Assembly (NCBI GenBank): GCA_964540815.1
Contig: CAZIOH010000003.1
Location: 1-64,000, forward strand
Reading direction: 5' to 3'
Length of the DNA stretch: 64,000 nt
Source of the DNA: CAZIOH01 sp964540815
GTDB taxonomy: Bacteria > Myxococcota_A > Polyangia > Fen-1088
The position numbers and the translations under genes were made by a program. Each line of letters begins with the position of its first letter. Within the stretch, counting starts at the first letter, position 1. Under the pieces are notes generated by a model that was given only the letters and a program-made list of their open reading frames with translations, was not told where the DNA came from and searched no databases. Of the stretch, positions 33,501-44,628 are shown in pieces.

Positions 33501-33674
33501 TCCCCCGGCGAGTACATCACGCCGGGCGTCCCGCGCCGGCTCTTCAACGGGGTCTGCGGCGGCTGTCACGGCAGCATCAGCGGCAACGAGCTCGACGTCG
33601 CGGTCACCGTCGACGCGCTCACCGGCGCCTCGGTGAGCAGCTCCCGCGACCTCGAGCCCCAGGCGCTGAGGTGA
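30567..33674 (+). CDS. Large HzsA-like heme/propeller lipoprotein with unusual heme motifs
   Basis: 1035 residues. The signal peptide ends VGAAGC (lipobox). The N-terminal third has three expanded cysteine-heme-like motifs: CVGNTSPCH (CX6CH), CTFATCH and CALEGCH (both CX4CH). The middle is a PD40-type propeller (DWSYDASQLVFAARTA, FDPMFAPDGTIVFASTRAG). A canonical CGGCHG sits near the C-terminus. It resembles hydrazine synthase alpha relatives and is a paralogue of the first gene in this operon. The frame begins at TTG 30567 overlapping the HEAT stop (TTGA); GTG 30616 is an alternative start. Probably an outer-membrane-attached multiheme protein; electron donor and acceptor unknown. Confidence 0.7.
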   Translation: MTGRGRTAAARGWSWPVRARWWETGALDVCASTAVAVAVAMGVGAAGCALPKPAEQHYYDQHIQPFLNSFCVGNTSPCHAIDPGTGLALGNLDLSSFEAVQKRPDVLRTYGSYPMPLLLMKAVPESSVQIPYRGRFLQSEIRHAGGKSLSTSSDAFAELSRWLANGANRDGVAPTGSNRQGQGACNTSIPGDRNTSVVDTSSTAYQLFTANVAPMLKASCTFATCHSSPQSDFYLTCGTDDAQQRFNFLQAAGFVAPRPDPTAAAGTGVEQSEILLRPLSPASGGVSHTGGVFFASRSDDTWKRWRDWAVAVQADPPEQFVRSAGQQFFEANVMPKLLQRGCALEGCHSPNGFNDYRLRPGGQGFFAPTALRRNYETTVNEFMAVDSVDVTQSRAVKKTLFAASGGIPHRGGPLLEGTADTSSAAACPATYDPATATAFCTFVEWHRLERVDRASSVSPMGAAAAGAAAGGQSLTLAFVARPPDPDNLLEFDTYRPGADLRLADAALDAMGRVTAVTNSRSALAGCAGLDAGGGGLDVRGPDWSYDASQLVFAARTAAASGLDLWVLDVTAGGVPGACRRLTSDDGRMLTFVRVHNFDPMFAPDGTIVFASTRAGTLTPKTFLPNADLFRTGPAADFGNVQQMTYLLGSELSPAMMQDGRISFTAEKASPDFYQLSGRRMNWDLSDYHPLLAQRAQSTTTFDTTLYPSVGYAQATEIREGLDRNFLVILSDVGAKGGGGTLATFNRSIGPFEADRTEKTFLRSLHIVDSQATGRSSTVGAYRSPTSLPNGEILASYAANVHDTLADVPTYALVAMSIGQGADDASGDAARRVLLGSPTQSYVEATLGYKRSATALFHNIPQLVFGGHDMGNDYAVMHFPDLPMLATLLGDNLRHGRNVARFDAATALKIYEERPPPAPNPPGLQGSQNVYVDRISLGSVPLAPDHSVKVYVPARKPLVLELVDGDGKPVLTMGEEHQVSPGEYITPGVPRRLFNGVCGGCHGSISGNELDVAVTVDALTGASVSSSRDLEPQALR

Positions 33675-33676
33675 CT

Positions 33677-33693
33677 CGGCTCCGCGGAAGCCG
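33677..33693. terminator. Small hairpin between convergent operons
   Basis: CGGCT (33677-33681) pairs with AGCCG (33689-33693) in the 27 bp between the HzsA-like operon and the DUF3570 gene. It is short and without a T-run, so only a weak terminator candidate. Confidence 0.3.
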
Positions 33694-33701
33694 GGGTTCG
33701 C

Positions 33702-34946
33702 TCAGAAGCGCAGCGAGAGGGCGAGCTGGCCGATGTAGGCGCGACGGCGATCGGCGTTCGGCGCCAGGGCGGAGGCGAGCTCGTAGAAGAGGCCCTCGAA
33801 CTTGGCGGACAGCTCGATCTCGTTGAAGAGGGTCCTGGCATCCCCTTCAGGCAGGCGCAGGTAGGCCACCTTGCCCCCGAGCAGGGTGTTCTGCATGGTG
33901 GACAGCTCGCGGTCCCCGGTCCAGTACTGCCCGACTGGCCCCGTCAGGCGGTAGCCCTCGGCGTCCCGGTAGAACACCGCCCCCACCTGCGAGTGGACCC
34001 GGGCCAGGGCCGACAGGATGAGGAAGCGCGTGAGGTACTCGTGAAAGGCGAGCTCGGCCGAGTACGCCTGCAGGGCCCAGGTGTCACGGTAGACCCGCGC
34101 CATGCCCTGCAGGGACGCGTGCAGGGCGGGAACGGCGTAGGCGGCGCGGCCGAAGACCGCGAAGCGCTGGCGCAAGCCGGGCAAGCTCTCCTGGGGTGTC
34201 CGCCCGGCGCTGCCGAGCTCGACCCGCCGGTATGGGTTCGACTGGAAGCCATCCAGGATCTGCACGGTCCCTCCACCTTGCAAGAGGAGGCGCGGCGTGA
34301 CGGCCCAGGTGAGCGAGGGCTCGAGCGAGTCGATGTCGAGGTGGCGGGTGACGATCTGGGGATCGCCTTGAAAGCAATGGTCCGACTTCACCAGGGCCAG
34401 GCGCTCCAGCGGATTGCCCACGGCGGCTGCGTTGTTCCGATCGCACACCCGATCGAAGTTGTGCGTGAAGGACAGCCCCAGCGTGAAGGCGTGCTCGGCA
34501 AAGTCGCTGCGGGTCGCCACGGTCAGCGAATGGGACTGGTAGTCATGCTCCCACCCGTAGCTGTACCCCACGGTCACGTCGGCGACCGGGCGGGTGTAGG
34601 TCACGCTCCCGCGCACCTGCTGCCGCGTGTCCGAGAACTTGGTCGCCGACGAGACCGCGTCGACCCCGAAGATGACCGGGGTCGCCCCGGTGACGATGTC
34701 CACCGAGTAGCCAGCCGCCAGCTTCACCGACGCGCCGAGCATCGTGTCGACGTCGGTCTGCGGATGGATCACGGTCACCCCGTCGTTGGTGGACGACGGC
34801 TCCCGGAACACCGTGAGGTGCTGCGCCGCCGAGGTCTCCCCCGCCTGCGCTTCCCCCGAGCCGCCCCCCAGGCCGAGCGCCAAGCCCATCGACACGATCA
34901 GCAGCCTCGCCCGGAGCCGCCCCTTCCCGCGCCGGATCAGTTGCAT
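33702..34946 (-). CDS. DUF3570 outer-membrane beta-barrel protein
   Basis: 414 residues. A signal peptide (RARLLIVSMGLALGLGGGSGEAQA) is followed by alternating beta strands and a terminal LALSLRF, ending in phenylalanine as outer-membrane barrels do. The pattern YSYGWEHDYQSHSLTVATRSDF and the pairing with a DUF4266 gene match the DUF3570 family. Function is unknown; in other bacteria this pair sits with thioredoxin and ApbE genes. The start ATG 34946 overlaps the DUF4266 end by 10 bp. Last gene of the long minus-strand operon. Confidence 0.75.
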   Translation of the reverse strand: MQLIRRGKGRLRARLLIVSMGLALGLGGGSGEAQAGETSAAQHLTVFREPSSTNDGVTVIHPQTDVDTMLGASVKLAAGYSVDIVTGATPVIFGVDAVSSATKFSDTRQQVRGSVTYTRPVADVTVGYSYGWEHDYQSHSLTVATRSDFAEHAFTLGLSFTHNFDRVCDRNNAAAVGNPLERLALVKSDHCFQGDPQIVTRHLDIDSLEPSLTWAVTPRLLLQGGGTVQILDGFQSNPYRRVELGSAGRTPQESLPGLRQRFAVFGRAAYAVPALHASLQGMARVYRDTWALQAYSAELAFHEYLTRFLILSALARVHSQVGAVFYRDAEGYRLTGPVGQYWTGDRELSTMQNTLLGGKVAYLRLPEGDARTLFNEIELSAKFEGLFYELASALAPNADRRRAYIGQLALSLRF

Positions 34947-35239
34947 CCGCAGCCGCCTCCGGAGGTGCCCGTGCCGCCGATGGCCCCCTCCCGGTTCGCG
35001 AGCACGTGCTCGTCGGCGGCGCGCTCCTGCGGATCGGCGTCGAAGCGCATGATGCGATCGGCGAGCAGCTCCCGCTGGTGGGCCTTGACCCCCACATGAC
35101 CGCATCCGCTGGCGAGCACCGCCGACAGTGCCGCCGCCGCCACCAACCACGGGCGGAAGGCGCGGACATCCGCGCGCAGCCGCCCGCGAAGACCCTCGCG
35201 AACGCGCGCACGCGGCTCAGAAGACGATGGCGAGCGCAC
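34937..35239 (-). CDS. DUF4266 small lipoprotein
   Basis: 100 residues. The lipobox is VLASGC. The mature part GVKAHQRELLADRIMRFD ... EHVLANREGAIGG ends in a Gly/Cys-rich CGCN, the hallmark of DUF4266. It accompanies DUF3570 barrels and may be covalently modified or bind a metal at the Cys-rich tail (inference). GTG 35239 gives a normal signal length and overlaps the previous gene; later TTG/GTG codons near 35150 would remove part of the signal. Confidence 0.72.
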   Translation of the reverse strand: MRSPSSSEPRARVREGLRGRLRADVRAFRPWLVAAAALSAVLASGCGHVGVKAHQRELLADRIMRFDADPQERAADEHVLANREGAIGGTGTSGGGCGCN

Positions 35240-36056
35240 CGGTGTACTCCTCCATGCGTTGGGTGTGGTTCGGATCGAAGACCACGTAGTGCCGCACGTC
35301 ACCCCGCAACGTCACGCGCTTCTTGAGGGCCACCAGCAGCCCTCCGCCCACGTTGACCACCGCGTAGGTGCCGGTGCGGATGGCGAACTGGTCGGCCTTC
35401 TTGCGACTGGCGGCCCCACCGGCCGCCGCGCCGAGAAAGGGGGTCACGGGCGCGCTCGGAAACACGAACACGTTCGGCCCGCCGCCGAAGTAGAAGACGT
35501 CGAGCTCGTTGCCCACGGTCTCGCCCGCGAAGCCCTCCAGCGACAGGTGCGGCTCGAACAGGAACGCCGGGCGGAAGATGAAGGCCGAATCTCCCCCGAG
35601 GAGTCCGGCCGAGAAGGACAGCCCGAACCGTCCCTCGAGCAGCGGCGATGGCGAGAACACCGCCTCCGAGAGGCGGTGCCACAGCGAGGGCCCACGGTGG
35701 GCCTCCGCCGTGTCGAGGTCGAGCGGGAACACCTCGTCCCCGAGCAACCAACCCCCGGTTCCATCCGGCAGGCGCACCCGGAACCAGCTGGCGGACGTCG
35801 CGCGCTCGACCACCGGCAGCACCTCGCCCCGCGTCGCCACGTAGACCACCCGGAACGCCGCGCCTGGACCGGTGTGAACGGCGGCCTGCTCGGCGAGCAC
35901 GCGCACCAGCGCCTCGTCGTCGGCGCGGGCCTCCGATGGCCAGACGGCCGCTGCGCACAGACAGGCGGCGATCACCAGGATCAGCCCCGGCGGCCGCGGC
36001 CCACCCGGCCGCCGCCGCCCGGGCATCGGCGAGCTCCGGCCCGCACCGGCGCTCAC
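35217..36056 (-). CDS. SH3-domain plus beta-barrel outer-membrane protein
   Basis: 279 residues. After a signal peptide (LILVIAACLCAAAVWPSEARA) comes a bacterial SH3 domain (AAVHTGPGAAFRVVYVATRGEVLPVVE...WFRVRLPDGTGGWLLGDEV, about 50-105), then a beta-barrel with FGLSFSAGLLGGDSAFIFRPAFLFEP and a terminal phenylalanine. SH3 modules often bind peptidoglycan, so it may tie the outer membrane to the wall. GTG 36056 overlaps the preceding stop (GTGA) and is preferred over GTG 36071. Confidence 0.72.
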   Translation of the reverse strand: MSAGAGRSSPMPGRRRPGGPRPPGLILVIAACLCAAAVWPSEARADDEALVRVLAEQAAVHTGPGAAFRVVYVATRGEVLPVVERATSASWFRVRLPDGTGGWLLGDEVFPLDLDTAEAHRGPSLWHRLSEAVFSPSPLLEGRFGLSFSAGLLGGDSAFIFRPAFLFEPHLSLEGFAGETVGNELDVFYFGGGPNVFVFPSAPVTPFLGAAAGGAASRKKADQFAIRTGTYAVVNVGGGLLVALKKRVTLRGDVRHYVVFDPNHTQRMEEYTGALAIVF

Positions 36057-36508
36057 GGCCCCGCCACCCACTGCGTGAGCAACCCGAGCTCGGGTCCGTT
36101 CGGCTCGAACAGCTTGTCGCCGCCGTGCTGGCTGAGACCGGATGGCTTGGTGTAAAGCTCGCTCCCGGCCACGTCCGAGCAGTTCATCTGGTTCGCCGCC
36201 GACTGGTAGAGGGCATCCCAGTCCGAGCCCGCCACCAGCGGGAACGTGGGCGTGCTGGTCGAGGTGGGCGCCACGATGTGCAGCGGCCGGTTGGCGCTGG
36301 CGTGGCAGCTGGCGTCCCCGCAGGTCTTGCCCGAATAGCTCTGCGCCAGGTAGCTGGGCCAGATCTGCGCGACGAAGAACTGCGCGGAAGGTCGGCAGGC
36401 GTTGACGTCGGCCGGCGGCGCGCCGACGTCAACCGTGCTGCACGCGCCGAGGCCGAGCCCGAGCGCGACCAGCGCCGCGCGCACCGCCAGGCGGCGGCTC
36501 GCGATCAA
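36053..36508 (-). CDS. CX4CH cytochrome-like lipoprotein
   Basis: 151 residues. The signal peptide has a Leu-Gly-rich core and lipobox LGLGAC. The mature part has FFVAQIWPSYLAQSYSGKTCGDASCH, a CX4CH heme-like motif in the usual place of the N-terminal helix of small cytochrome domains, and a C-terminal helix with GPELGLLTQWV. The frame starts at TTG 36508, overlapping the beta-barrel stop (TTGA), the same unusual coupling as at 30567. The shared CX4CH motif links it to the convergent HzsA-like operon. Confidence 0.6.
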   Translation of the reverse strand: MIASRRLAVRAALVALGLGLGACSTVDVGAPPADVNACRPSAQFFVAQIWPSYLAQSYSGKTCGDASCHASANRPLHIVAPTSTSTPTFPLVAGSDWDALYQSAANQMNCSDVAGSELYTKPSGLSQHGGDKLFEPNGPELGLLTQWVAGP

Positions 36509-37143
36509 AACGCGTACCTCATCCAGGCGGTGGTCACCAGCAGCTGACCACGCCCGAGACCATTCGCCTGCAAGTAGCTGGCGCGCACCCCGAGCGCGAA
36601 GTGCCGGGACAGGGTGTGGTACTCGAGCCCGAGCCCCCCGCCATAGACCGGCGAGGTCCGCTGATCGTTGAGGCTCGCCGTGGCGAGGACGTTGGTGGAC
36701 GTGTGGAGCATCCCCCCGTCCGCCGTGACCGAGGCCGCGAAGCTGCGGTGGCGCAGCGACACGCGCAGCGCGCCCGTGAGCTGGTAGAGCTGCAGGAGCT
36801 CCCCGTCCTGGGGAGCCTGGGGAAACTGCGTCGTGTGGGTCGACCCGACGCCCCGCGCCTCGAGCGCCAGCCACCGCGTGAGGTCGTAGCCCGCGACGAG
36901 GCCGAGCCCGAAGCCGGGGCCGAGGTGCGCGTGCAGCGGGCCGAGGGGCAAGACCGCGCCCACCTCCCCCGCCGTGTAGAGCCCGTAGGCAAACTTGCTC
37001 GGATCGGCCAGGACTTGCGGCGTCGGCGCATCGGTGACCTGCGCGCGGGCCACGCGCGGGGCTCCGGGGACGGCCCCGAGCGCCATCAGCGCGGCCGCCA
37101 CCTTCACGACCAGATGCGGGAAGAGAGAACGCCGCGGGCTCAT
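36505..37143 (-). CDS. Outer-membrane beta-barrel protein (GltH-like position)
   Basis: 212 residues. A signal peptide (about 1-35, ending VARAQ) precedes an eight-strand-like barrel with FGLGLVAGYDLTRWLALEARG, VYGGGLGLEYHTLSRHFALGVRASY and a terminal WMRYAF. Two genes downstream of gltG in the operon, its place resembles gltH of Myxococcus, which also encodes a barrel; identity is not proven. ATG 37143 overlaps the preceding stop by 4 bp. Confidence 0.65.
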   Translation of the reverse strand: MSPRRSLFPHLVVKVAAALMALGAVPGAPRVARAQVTDAPTPQVLADPSKFAYGLYTAGEVGAVLPLGPLHAHLGPGFGLGLVAGYDLTRWLALEARGVGSTHTTQFPQAPQDGELLQLYQLTGALRVSLRHRSFAASVTADGGMLHTSTNVLATASLNDQRTSPVYGGGLGLEYHTLSRHFALGVRASYLQANGLGRGQLLVTTAWMRYAF

Positions 37144-37961
37144 TGTCTCGGCGGGATGGTCGGGGCGAAGGTCGCCGGTTGGGGAACGAATTCATCGGCG
37201 CCGCTCGACCACAACCGATTGTCATCGTCGCGGATCCGCACCAGGAACCGACAGGTCATGTGCTGGGTGGCCGCGACCTGCAAGGTGACCTCCCACAGGG
37301 CGGGTCGCACGAAGCCCGCCGGCAGCATCTCGAGGCCGATCGGGTTCACCTCCGAGCGATTCACGATGACCGCCTGGAACGGGGCCATGAACCGCCCCAT
37401 CGCGTCGAGATCCAGGGCGGCCTCGTGGAAGTCGTCCTCGCGCACGGTCCCCTGAAGAATCCCGCCCGGAGCCAGGGTCTCGGGCGTCGGCTCGATGAGT
37501 CCGAAGAACGGTGACTGCTGGTTGGCGGTGGCGAACGCCGTGGCCACCGCGTCCTCGTCGTAGCGGGTGAACTCGTTGGCACCATCCACGTGCAGGGTGA
37601 AGGTCCCCGCCGCGTCGCCCAGGTTCGTGACGGTGTAGCGAACCTCGACATGGAACCTGTCCTCGCGCACCTCCGGGAGCGGGACCGGGTAGGCCAGCTT
37701 CTGCTGGAGTGCCTGTCGGTCGCGGTTCTCGGCGGCGGTGGACGCCCGCAAGCGCAACGCCACCGTCCCCTTGACCCCAAACGAGCCGGCGCCGCCCGCG
37801 CCGCCCGCGCCCGGCATGGTCATCGCCTGTCCGGGCTGGCCGTTCACCTCGATGGCCATGGTGGCGGGGACGTACACCGGATCGTTGGCGTCGCAGCCCA
37901 CGATCCCTCCACTCGCCCCACACCCGATCAGCGCTACCAGCACCGGCGGGGAGACTCTCAC
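37140..37961 (-). CDS. Lipoprotein downstream of gltG
   Basis: 273 residues, no named family. The signal peptide has two possible lipoboxes (ALIGC and GIVGC). A Gly/Ala stretch leads to a beta-rich domain with FHVEVRYTVTNLGDAAGTFTLHVDGANEFTRYDED, an immunoglobulin/TonB-box-like look, and a C-terminal MTCRFLVRIRDDDNRLWSSG. GTG 37961 overlaps the gltG stop (GTGA). Position suggests an outer-membrane or surface partner of the Glt complex. Confidence 0.6.
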   Translation of the reverse strand: MRVSPPVLVALIGCGASGGIVGCDANDPVYVPATMAIEVNGQPGQAMTMPGAGGAGGAGSFGVKGTVALRLRASTAAENRDRQALQQKLAYPVPLPEVREDRFHVEVRYTVTNLGDAAGTFTLHVDGANEFTRYDEDAVATAFATANQQSPFFGLIEPTPETLAPGGILQGTVREDDFHEAALDLDAMGRFMAPFQAVIVNRSEVNPIGLEMLPAGFVRPALWEVTLQVAATQHMTCRFLVRIRDDDNRLWSSGADEFVPQPATFAPTIPPRQ

Positions 37962-39496
37962 GTGCCACCCTTGAACAGGAACGGATAGCTCTGCACCACC
38001 GTTCGGCCATCGGATCTGGGGAAGGCCCACTGCTTCACCTGGCGCACGATGCAGCCCTCGACCGCCTCGTCGCCCATGGTCGTGACCGCGATCCTGGACT
38101 TCTCGACGGCGCCCTCCGGACCGATGACCCAGTACACCTCGATCTTGCCGCCGAGGGTTGGCTTGCGCTGCAGCTCCTTCTCGTAGCAGAACTTGATCGC
38201 GTTCGCGTGCGCCCGCACCACGCGCGCCACCTGCTCCTTGGTGAGCCCTCCCCCCTCGTCGAGGGTGCCGGTCGCGATGTCGAGCTTCACCTCGCGTTCC
38301 TTGCGACTGGCGAGCGTCGGCGCGTGGCCATGTCCGTGGTTCGAGCGCCCGCCGGTGTCGAGCTCTCCGGCCCCGAGCAGGTGGCCGCTGCCGGTTCCAC
38401 CGCCCCCCAGGCCTGCGCCGCTGGTCGCGAGCCCGCCCGAGCCCCGTCCCGCCACCACCGCCTTGGCGCCGCTCAATCCGGCCACCGCCTGCTCGAGCTC
38501 GAGGCTGTTGTTCGCGAACAGCTTGGCCAGCCCCGAGCCCTGCGGGCGCTCCTTGCCGATGAGGCCCAGCAAGCCGACCTTCGAGACCTTGTCGCGCAGG
38601 AGATCCTTCTCGCCCTTGGGGACGACCGACTCCTTGGCCACGGCATCGCTCCGGCCGACGCGCCCGCGTTCCCGCTCCGCCCGCTTGGTCTGGCCGGCGT
38701 CCTCCCGCTTCTTCTCCTCGACCTTCTTCTCGTCCTTTTTGGGACCCCCGCGCTCGGGTGGTGCGGGCGGCGGCGCGGGTGGAAGCAGCTTGGCCACCCG
38801 CTCCCGCGAAAGGGCCAGCGGACGCGGATCCTCGTTCGGCGCGAACACCAGGAGCGCTGCCAGAAACATGGCCATGGCCGCCGAGGTCCCGGCGATGGTG
38901 CGGGCAAGGAACGGCTCGCGCTCGATGAGCGGCGGGCGCGCCACGTCGGGGGGGGGGTCCACGAACCGGACCTCGATGCGCAGGGCGGGCACCTCCCGGA
39001 AGAACAGGCGCGCCCGATCCCCAGGCGCAAGCTCGATCTCCCGCACGGCGGGGTCGCGCTTCACCGCGCGCCCACCTTGCAGGATCTCCGCGACGTCCTG
39101 GCGCTGACCCGCCACGGTGACCTCACCGCCGAGATCCTCCGTCAGCCGCAACCGGAAGCTCCCGCGGGGCTTGCACGGAACCAGCAAGGCGTACCGATCT
39201 CCCGCCCGGCGCGATCGAAGGCGCGGCGTGTTCATCGAGGCCCGATGCGACGGCCCGAGCGTGATCCGCTCGCGCGGGCGCACCAGGCGGAACGCAAGGA
39301 TCTTGTCCTGCCAGACCAGCGCGATCTGGAGCATCCGAGGAAGCACGCGAGAGGGAGCAGACATGAGGTTGGTTGGCGGGGCGGGCGAAGCGGGCGCGGA
39401 GGGACGAAGCCGCGACGGGTCGTCCCCCGTCTCCCGTTCCGGGTTCGGATGAGGGTCCGGGTCGAGTGAAGCCACGGCTCTAGAGATTCGGGTCAT
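37958..39496 (-). CDS. gltG: GltG-like protein: FHA-like cytoplasmic domain, membrane segment, AgmX/TonB-type C-terminal domain
   Basis: 512 residues. Residues about 55-165 form an FHA-like domain (ITLGPSHRASMNTPRLRSRRAGDRYALLVP). A membrane segment at about 200-220 (AAMAMFLAALLVFAP) is followed by a Pro/Lys/Glu-rich linker and a C-terminal AgmX/PglI-type domain (KIEVYWVIGPEGAVEKS...GCIVRQVKQWAFPRSDG), which in TonB-like proteins contacts the outer membrane. This is the architecture of GltG of the Myxococcus gliding complex, which transduces force through the periplasm. The start ATG 39496 overlaps gltF by 17 bp; ATG codons near 39364 are alternatives. Confidence 0.75.
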   Translation of the reverse strand: MTRISRAVASLDPDPHPNPERETGDDPSRLRPSAPASPAPPTNLMSAPSRVLPRMLQIALVWQDKILAFRLVRPRERITLGPSHRASMNTPRLRSRRAGDRYALLVPCKPRGSFRLRLTEDLGGEVTVAGQRQDVAEILQGGRAVKRDPAVREIELAPGDRARLFFREVPALRIEVRFVDPPPDVARPPLIEREPFLARTIAGTSAAMAMFLAALLVFAPNEDPRPLALSRERVAKLLPPAPPPAPPERGGPKKDEKKVEEKKREDAGQTKRAERERGRVGRSDAVAKESVVPKGEKDLLRDKVSKVGLLGLIGKERPQGSGLAKLFANNSLELEQAVAGLSGAKAVVAGRGSGGLATSGAGLGGGGTGSGHLLGAGELDTGGRSNHGHGHAPTLASRKEREVKLDIATGTLDEGGGLTKEQVARVVRAHANAIKFCYEKELQRKPTLGGKIEVYWVIGPEGAVEKSRIAVTTMGDEAVEGCIVRQVKQWAFPRSDGRTVVQSYPFLFKGGT

Positions 39497-40091
39497 CGGC
39501 GGTTCTCGCGAGTTCCTTCATGAACGAACGCTCGGCCGGGGCCGACATGTCGAGCTCGAGCTTGACGCGGTTCAGGAAGTAGAGCAGCTGCGGGGTCTTG
39601 AGCTTGCCTTCCACGTCCATGGCACCGAACGAGTACACCTTGGTCTTGGAGGGCTTTCCGGGTGGCATGGGTACATTCGCGGCGGCGCCGCCTTCGGCCT
39701 CGTCGCCGGTCGAACGGGGGGACGCCGCCGGGGTAGGAGAGCTGTGCGAGCTGTCGGTCTGGCTGGCCACCTCGTCGCCGTCGGCCGCGGCGCCTGCCAG
39801 GCGTTCGGCCGTGTCCTCGCGACCGCCCGTCGTGTCCTGTCCTTCTTTCTTCCCCGGCCCCCTCGGCCTCCCGGCGCGCGACGTGCGAGCGGCGGGCGCA
39901 GGCGCGGGTGCGCGCTTCTTCCGAGGGCCTCCACCCTGGCTTCCGTGGGCGCCCGCGACGCTGACGACTGCCCGGGCCCGGGCCTCGGCCGGGCGCGCCC
40001 CGCCCCCCCCGACCCGGAGCACGGTGACCACCGCCGCCGCCGAGACCAGCCACGCCCACCCCGTCGAGCTGGCCGTCATCCGCCTCCACAT
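39480..40091 (-). CDS. gltF: GltF-like protein
   Basis: 203 residues. One N-terminal membrane segment (STGWAWLVSAAAVVTVLRVG), a long Pro/Ala/Lys/Arg low-complexity linker, and a short conserved-looking C-terminal block VYSFGAMDVEGKLKTPQLLYFLNRVKLELD that ends the protein. Size, topology and position between the GltE- and GltG-like genes fit GltF; sequence identity was not tested. ATG 40091 overlaps the gltE stop by one base (TGATG); GTG 40094 also possible. Confidence 0.6.
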   Translation of the reverse strand: MWRRMTASSTGWAWLVSAAAVVTVLRVGGGGARPAEARARAVVSVAGAHGSQGGGPRKKRAPAPAPAARTSRAGRPRGPGKKEGQDTTGGREDTAERLAGAAADGDEVASQTDSSHSSPTPAASPRSTGDEAEGGAAANVPMPPGKPSKTKVYSFGAMDVEGKLKTPQLLYFLNRVKLELDMSAPAERSFMKELARTADDPNL

Positions 40092-41264
40092 CACGGTTTG
40101 TCGCTCCTCGCCTGCAGGCTCTTCTGGGTCGCGGCGAGGTCCTTCAACCGGTCGAGCGCCTCCCGCCGTCGGGGATCGCCCTCCTCCGTCAGCTCGGCGA
40201 AGGCCTGAAAGGCCGCGCGCGCCTGGGCCGGTTGCTTCTCGTAGTCCATCGCCAGGATCCCGCTGTCAAACAGGGCCGCCGCGTGCTCCGGCTCGAGCTC
40301 GAGAGCCCGGGCGTAGGCCCGGCGCGCCTCGTCGAAGTGGCCTTGCCCGCGCGCCGCCACCCCCAGCGCGACGTAGGCGTCCGCGTCGGCCTCGGTCGCG
40401 TCGATGGCCCGCTGCAGCTCCGCGTGGGCGCGGGTGTAGTCTCCACAGTCGAGGTAGACCACGGCCTTGTTGAGCCGCGCCTCGATGTATCGGGGATCGA
40501 GCTCGGTGGCCTTCTGGAAGCTCGAGAACGCCTCCTGGTCCCGGCCTCGGGCGAAGGCCACCAGGCCAAGGTTGTTCCACACGAACGCGCTCTTCCCGTC
40601 GAGCGCGAGGGCCTTTCGCAGCGCCGACTCGGCCAGCTCGAGCTTGTCCATCTTGTAATAGATGAGGCCGAGCGAGTTGTAGGCGCGCACCATCTGCTTG
40701 ACGTCCTCACCCGCCTGCCCGAGCGCGATGCGGGTCTGCGCCAGCGCCTCCGTCAGATCGCCTGCGTCACGCAAGGCCTGGATGTAGCAGTTGCGAAGCT
40801 CCGCGTCCGCGGGCGCGGCTGCCAGCCGCTCGCCATACAGCCGCGCCGCCTGCTTGAACTGCCCGGAGCGGCGCAGGGCCTCGCCGAGCGCCAGCGCGGT
40901 GGGCCGCGAGGCGGGCTGAATCTCGAGCGCGCGCCGAAACTCGCCGGCGGCTCGCCCGAAGTTCCCGCGGCTCGCATCGAGCCACCCGAGATCGTGCCAC
41001 GCCTCGAAGAACCTGGGCTCGAGTCGGGTGGCCTCGAGCAGGTGGCGACGGGCCTCGGCGTGGCTGCCGGTCCCTTGCCGAAGAGCGAGGAGGCCGCTGG
41101 CGAACTCGGCGCGCGCCTCGTTCGCCACGACGGGGAGCACCGCGGCGGCGATCGGCCTTGCCGCCGCGGAGGGTGCGGGAGCGCCGTGACGGCACCCCGT
41201 GCCCACCAGGCCCGCGCCCCCGCACACCGCGAACGCCAGGCACACGCCCAGCTTGAGCCGTCCA

Positions 41265-41275
<11 letters not shown>
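40091..41275 (-). CDS. gltE: GltE-like TPR lipoprotein (AglT-like)
   Basis: 394 residues. The signal peptide ends LVGTGC (lipobox). At least eight TPR motifs follow (FEAWHDLGWLDASRGNFGRAAGEFRRALEIQPAS, VRAYNSLGLIYYKMDKLELAESALRKALALD, FVWNNLGLVAFARGRDQEAFSSFQKATELDP...). Periplasmic TPR lipoprotein GltE is part of the Myxococcus gliding complex and pairs with GltD. It overlaps the gltD stop region by 11 bp. Tentative symbol from architecture and order. Confidence 0.72.
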
Positions 41276-44420
<3,145 letters not shown>

Positions 44421-44628
44421 CGTCTCCCCGCTCCGCGGGGCGAGAGGATATGAAAGAGCCGGAGCCACCAGGTGAAGAGGCGCGCCCGTCCACGCGGTGG
44501 ATCGGAGGTTGGCTTGGCCAACCGGAGACAGCACCGGCAAAGCAGATCCGGTTTCGCCTCTCGTCGTCCGGCGGGAGGGGCCCGCGGGGAGGGGGCCTCC
44601 CCTTCCCGCGAGCGCCGCAGGCGCGTCC
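44421..44628 (-). other. Spacer between gltC and gltD
   Basis: The only sizeable gap (208 bp) in an otherwise overlapping operon. It carries short GC hairpins (for example CCCCGC...GCGGGG near 44427-44440) and may hold an internal promoter or a processing site that changes gltC and gltD dosage. No gene seen. Confidence 0.4.

Noticed and set aside
27356..33674. A true hydrazine synthase / anammox locus
   Set aside because: Only alpha-like proteins occur; beta and gamma subunits and anammox partners are absent and the context is myxobacterial.
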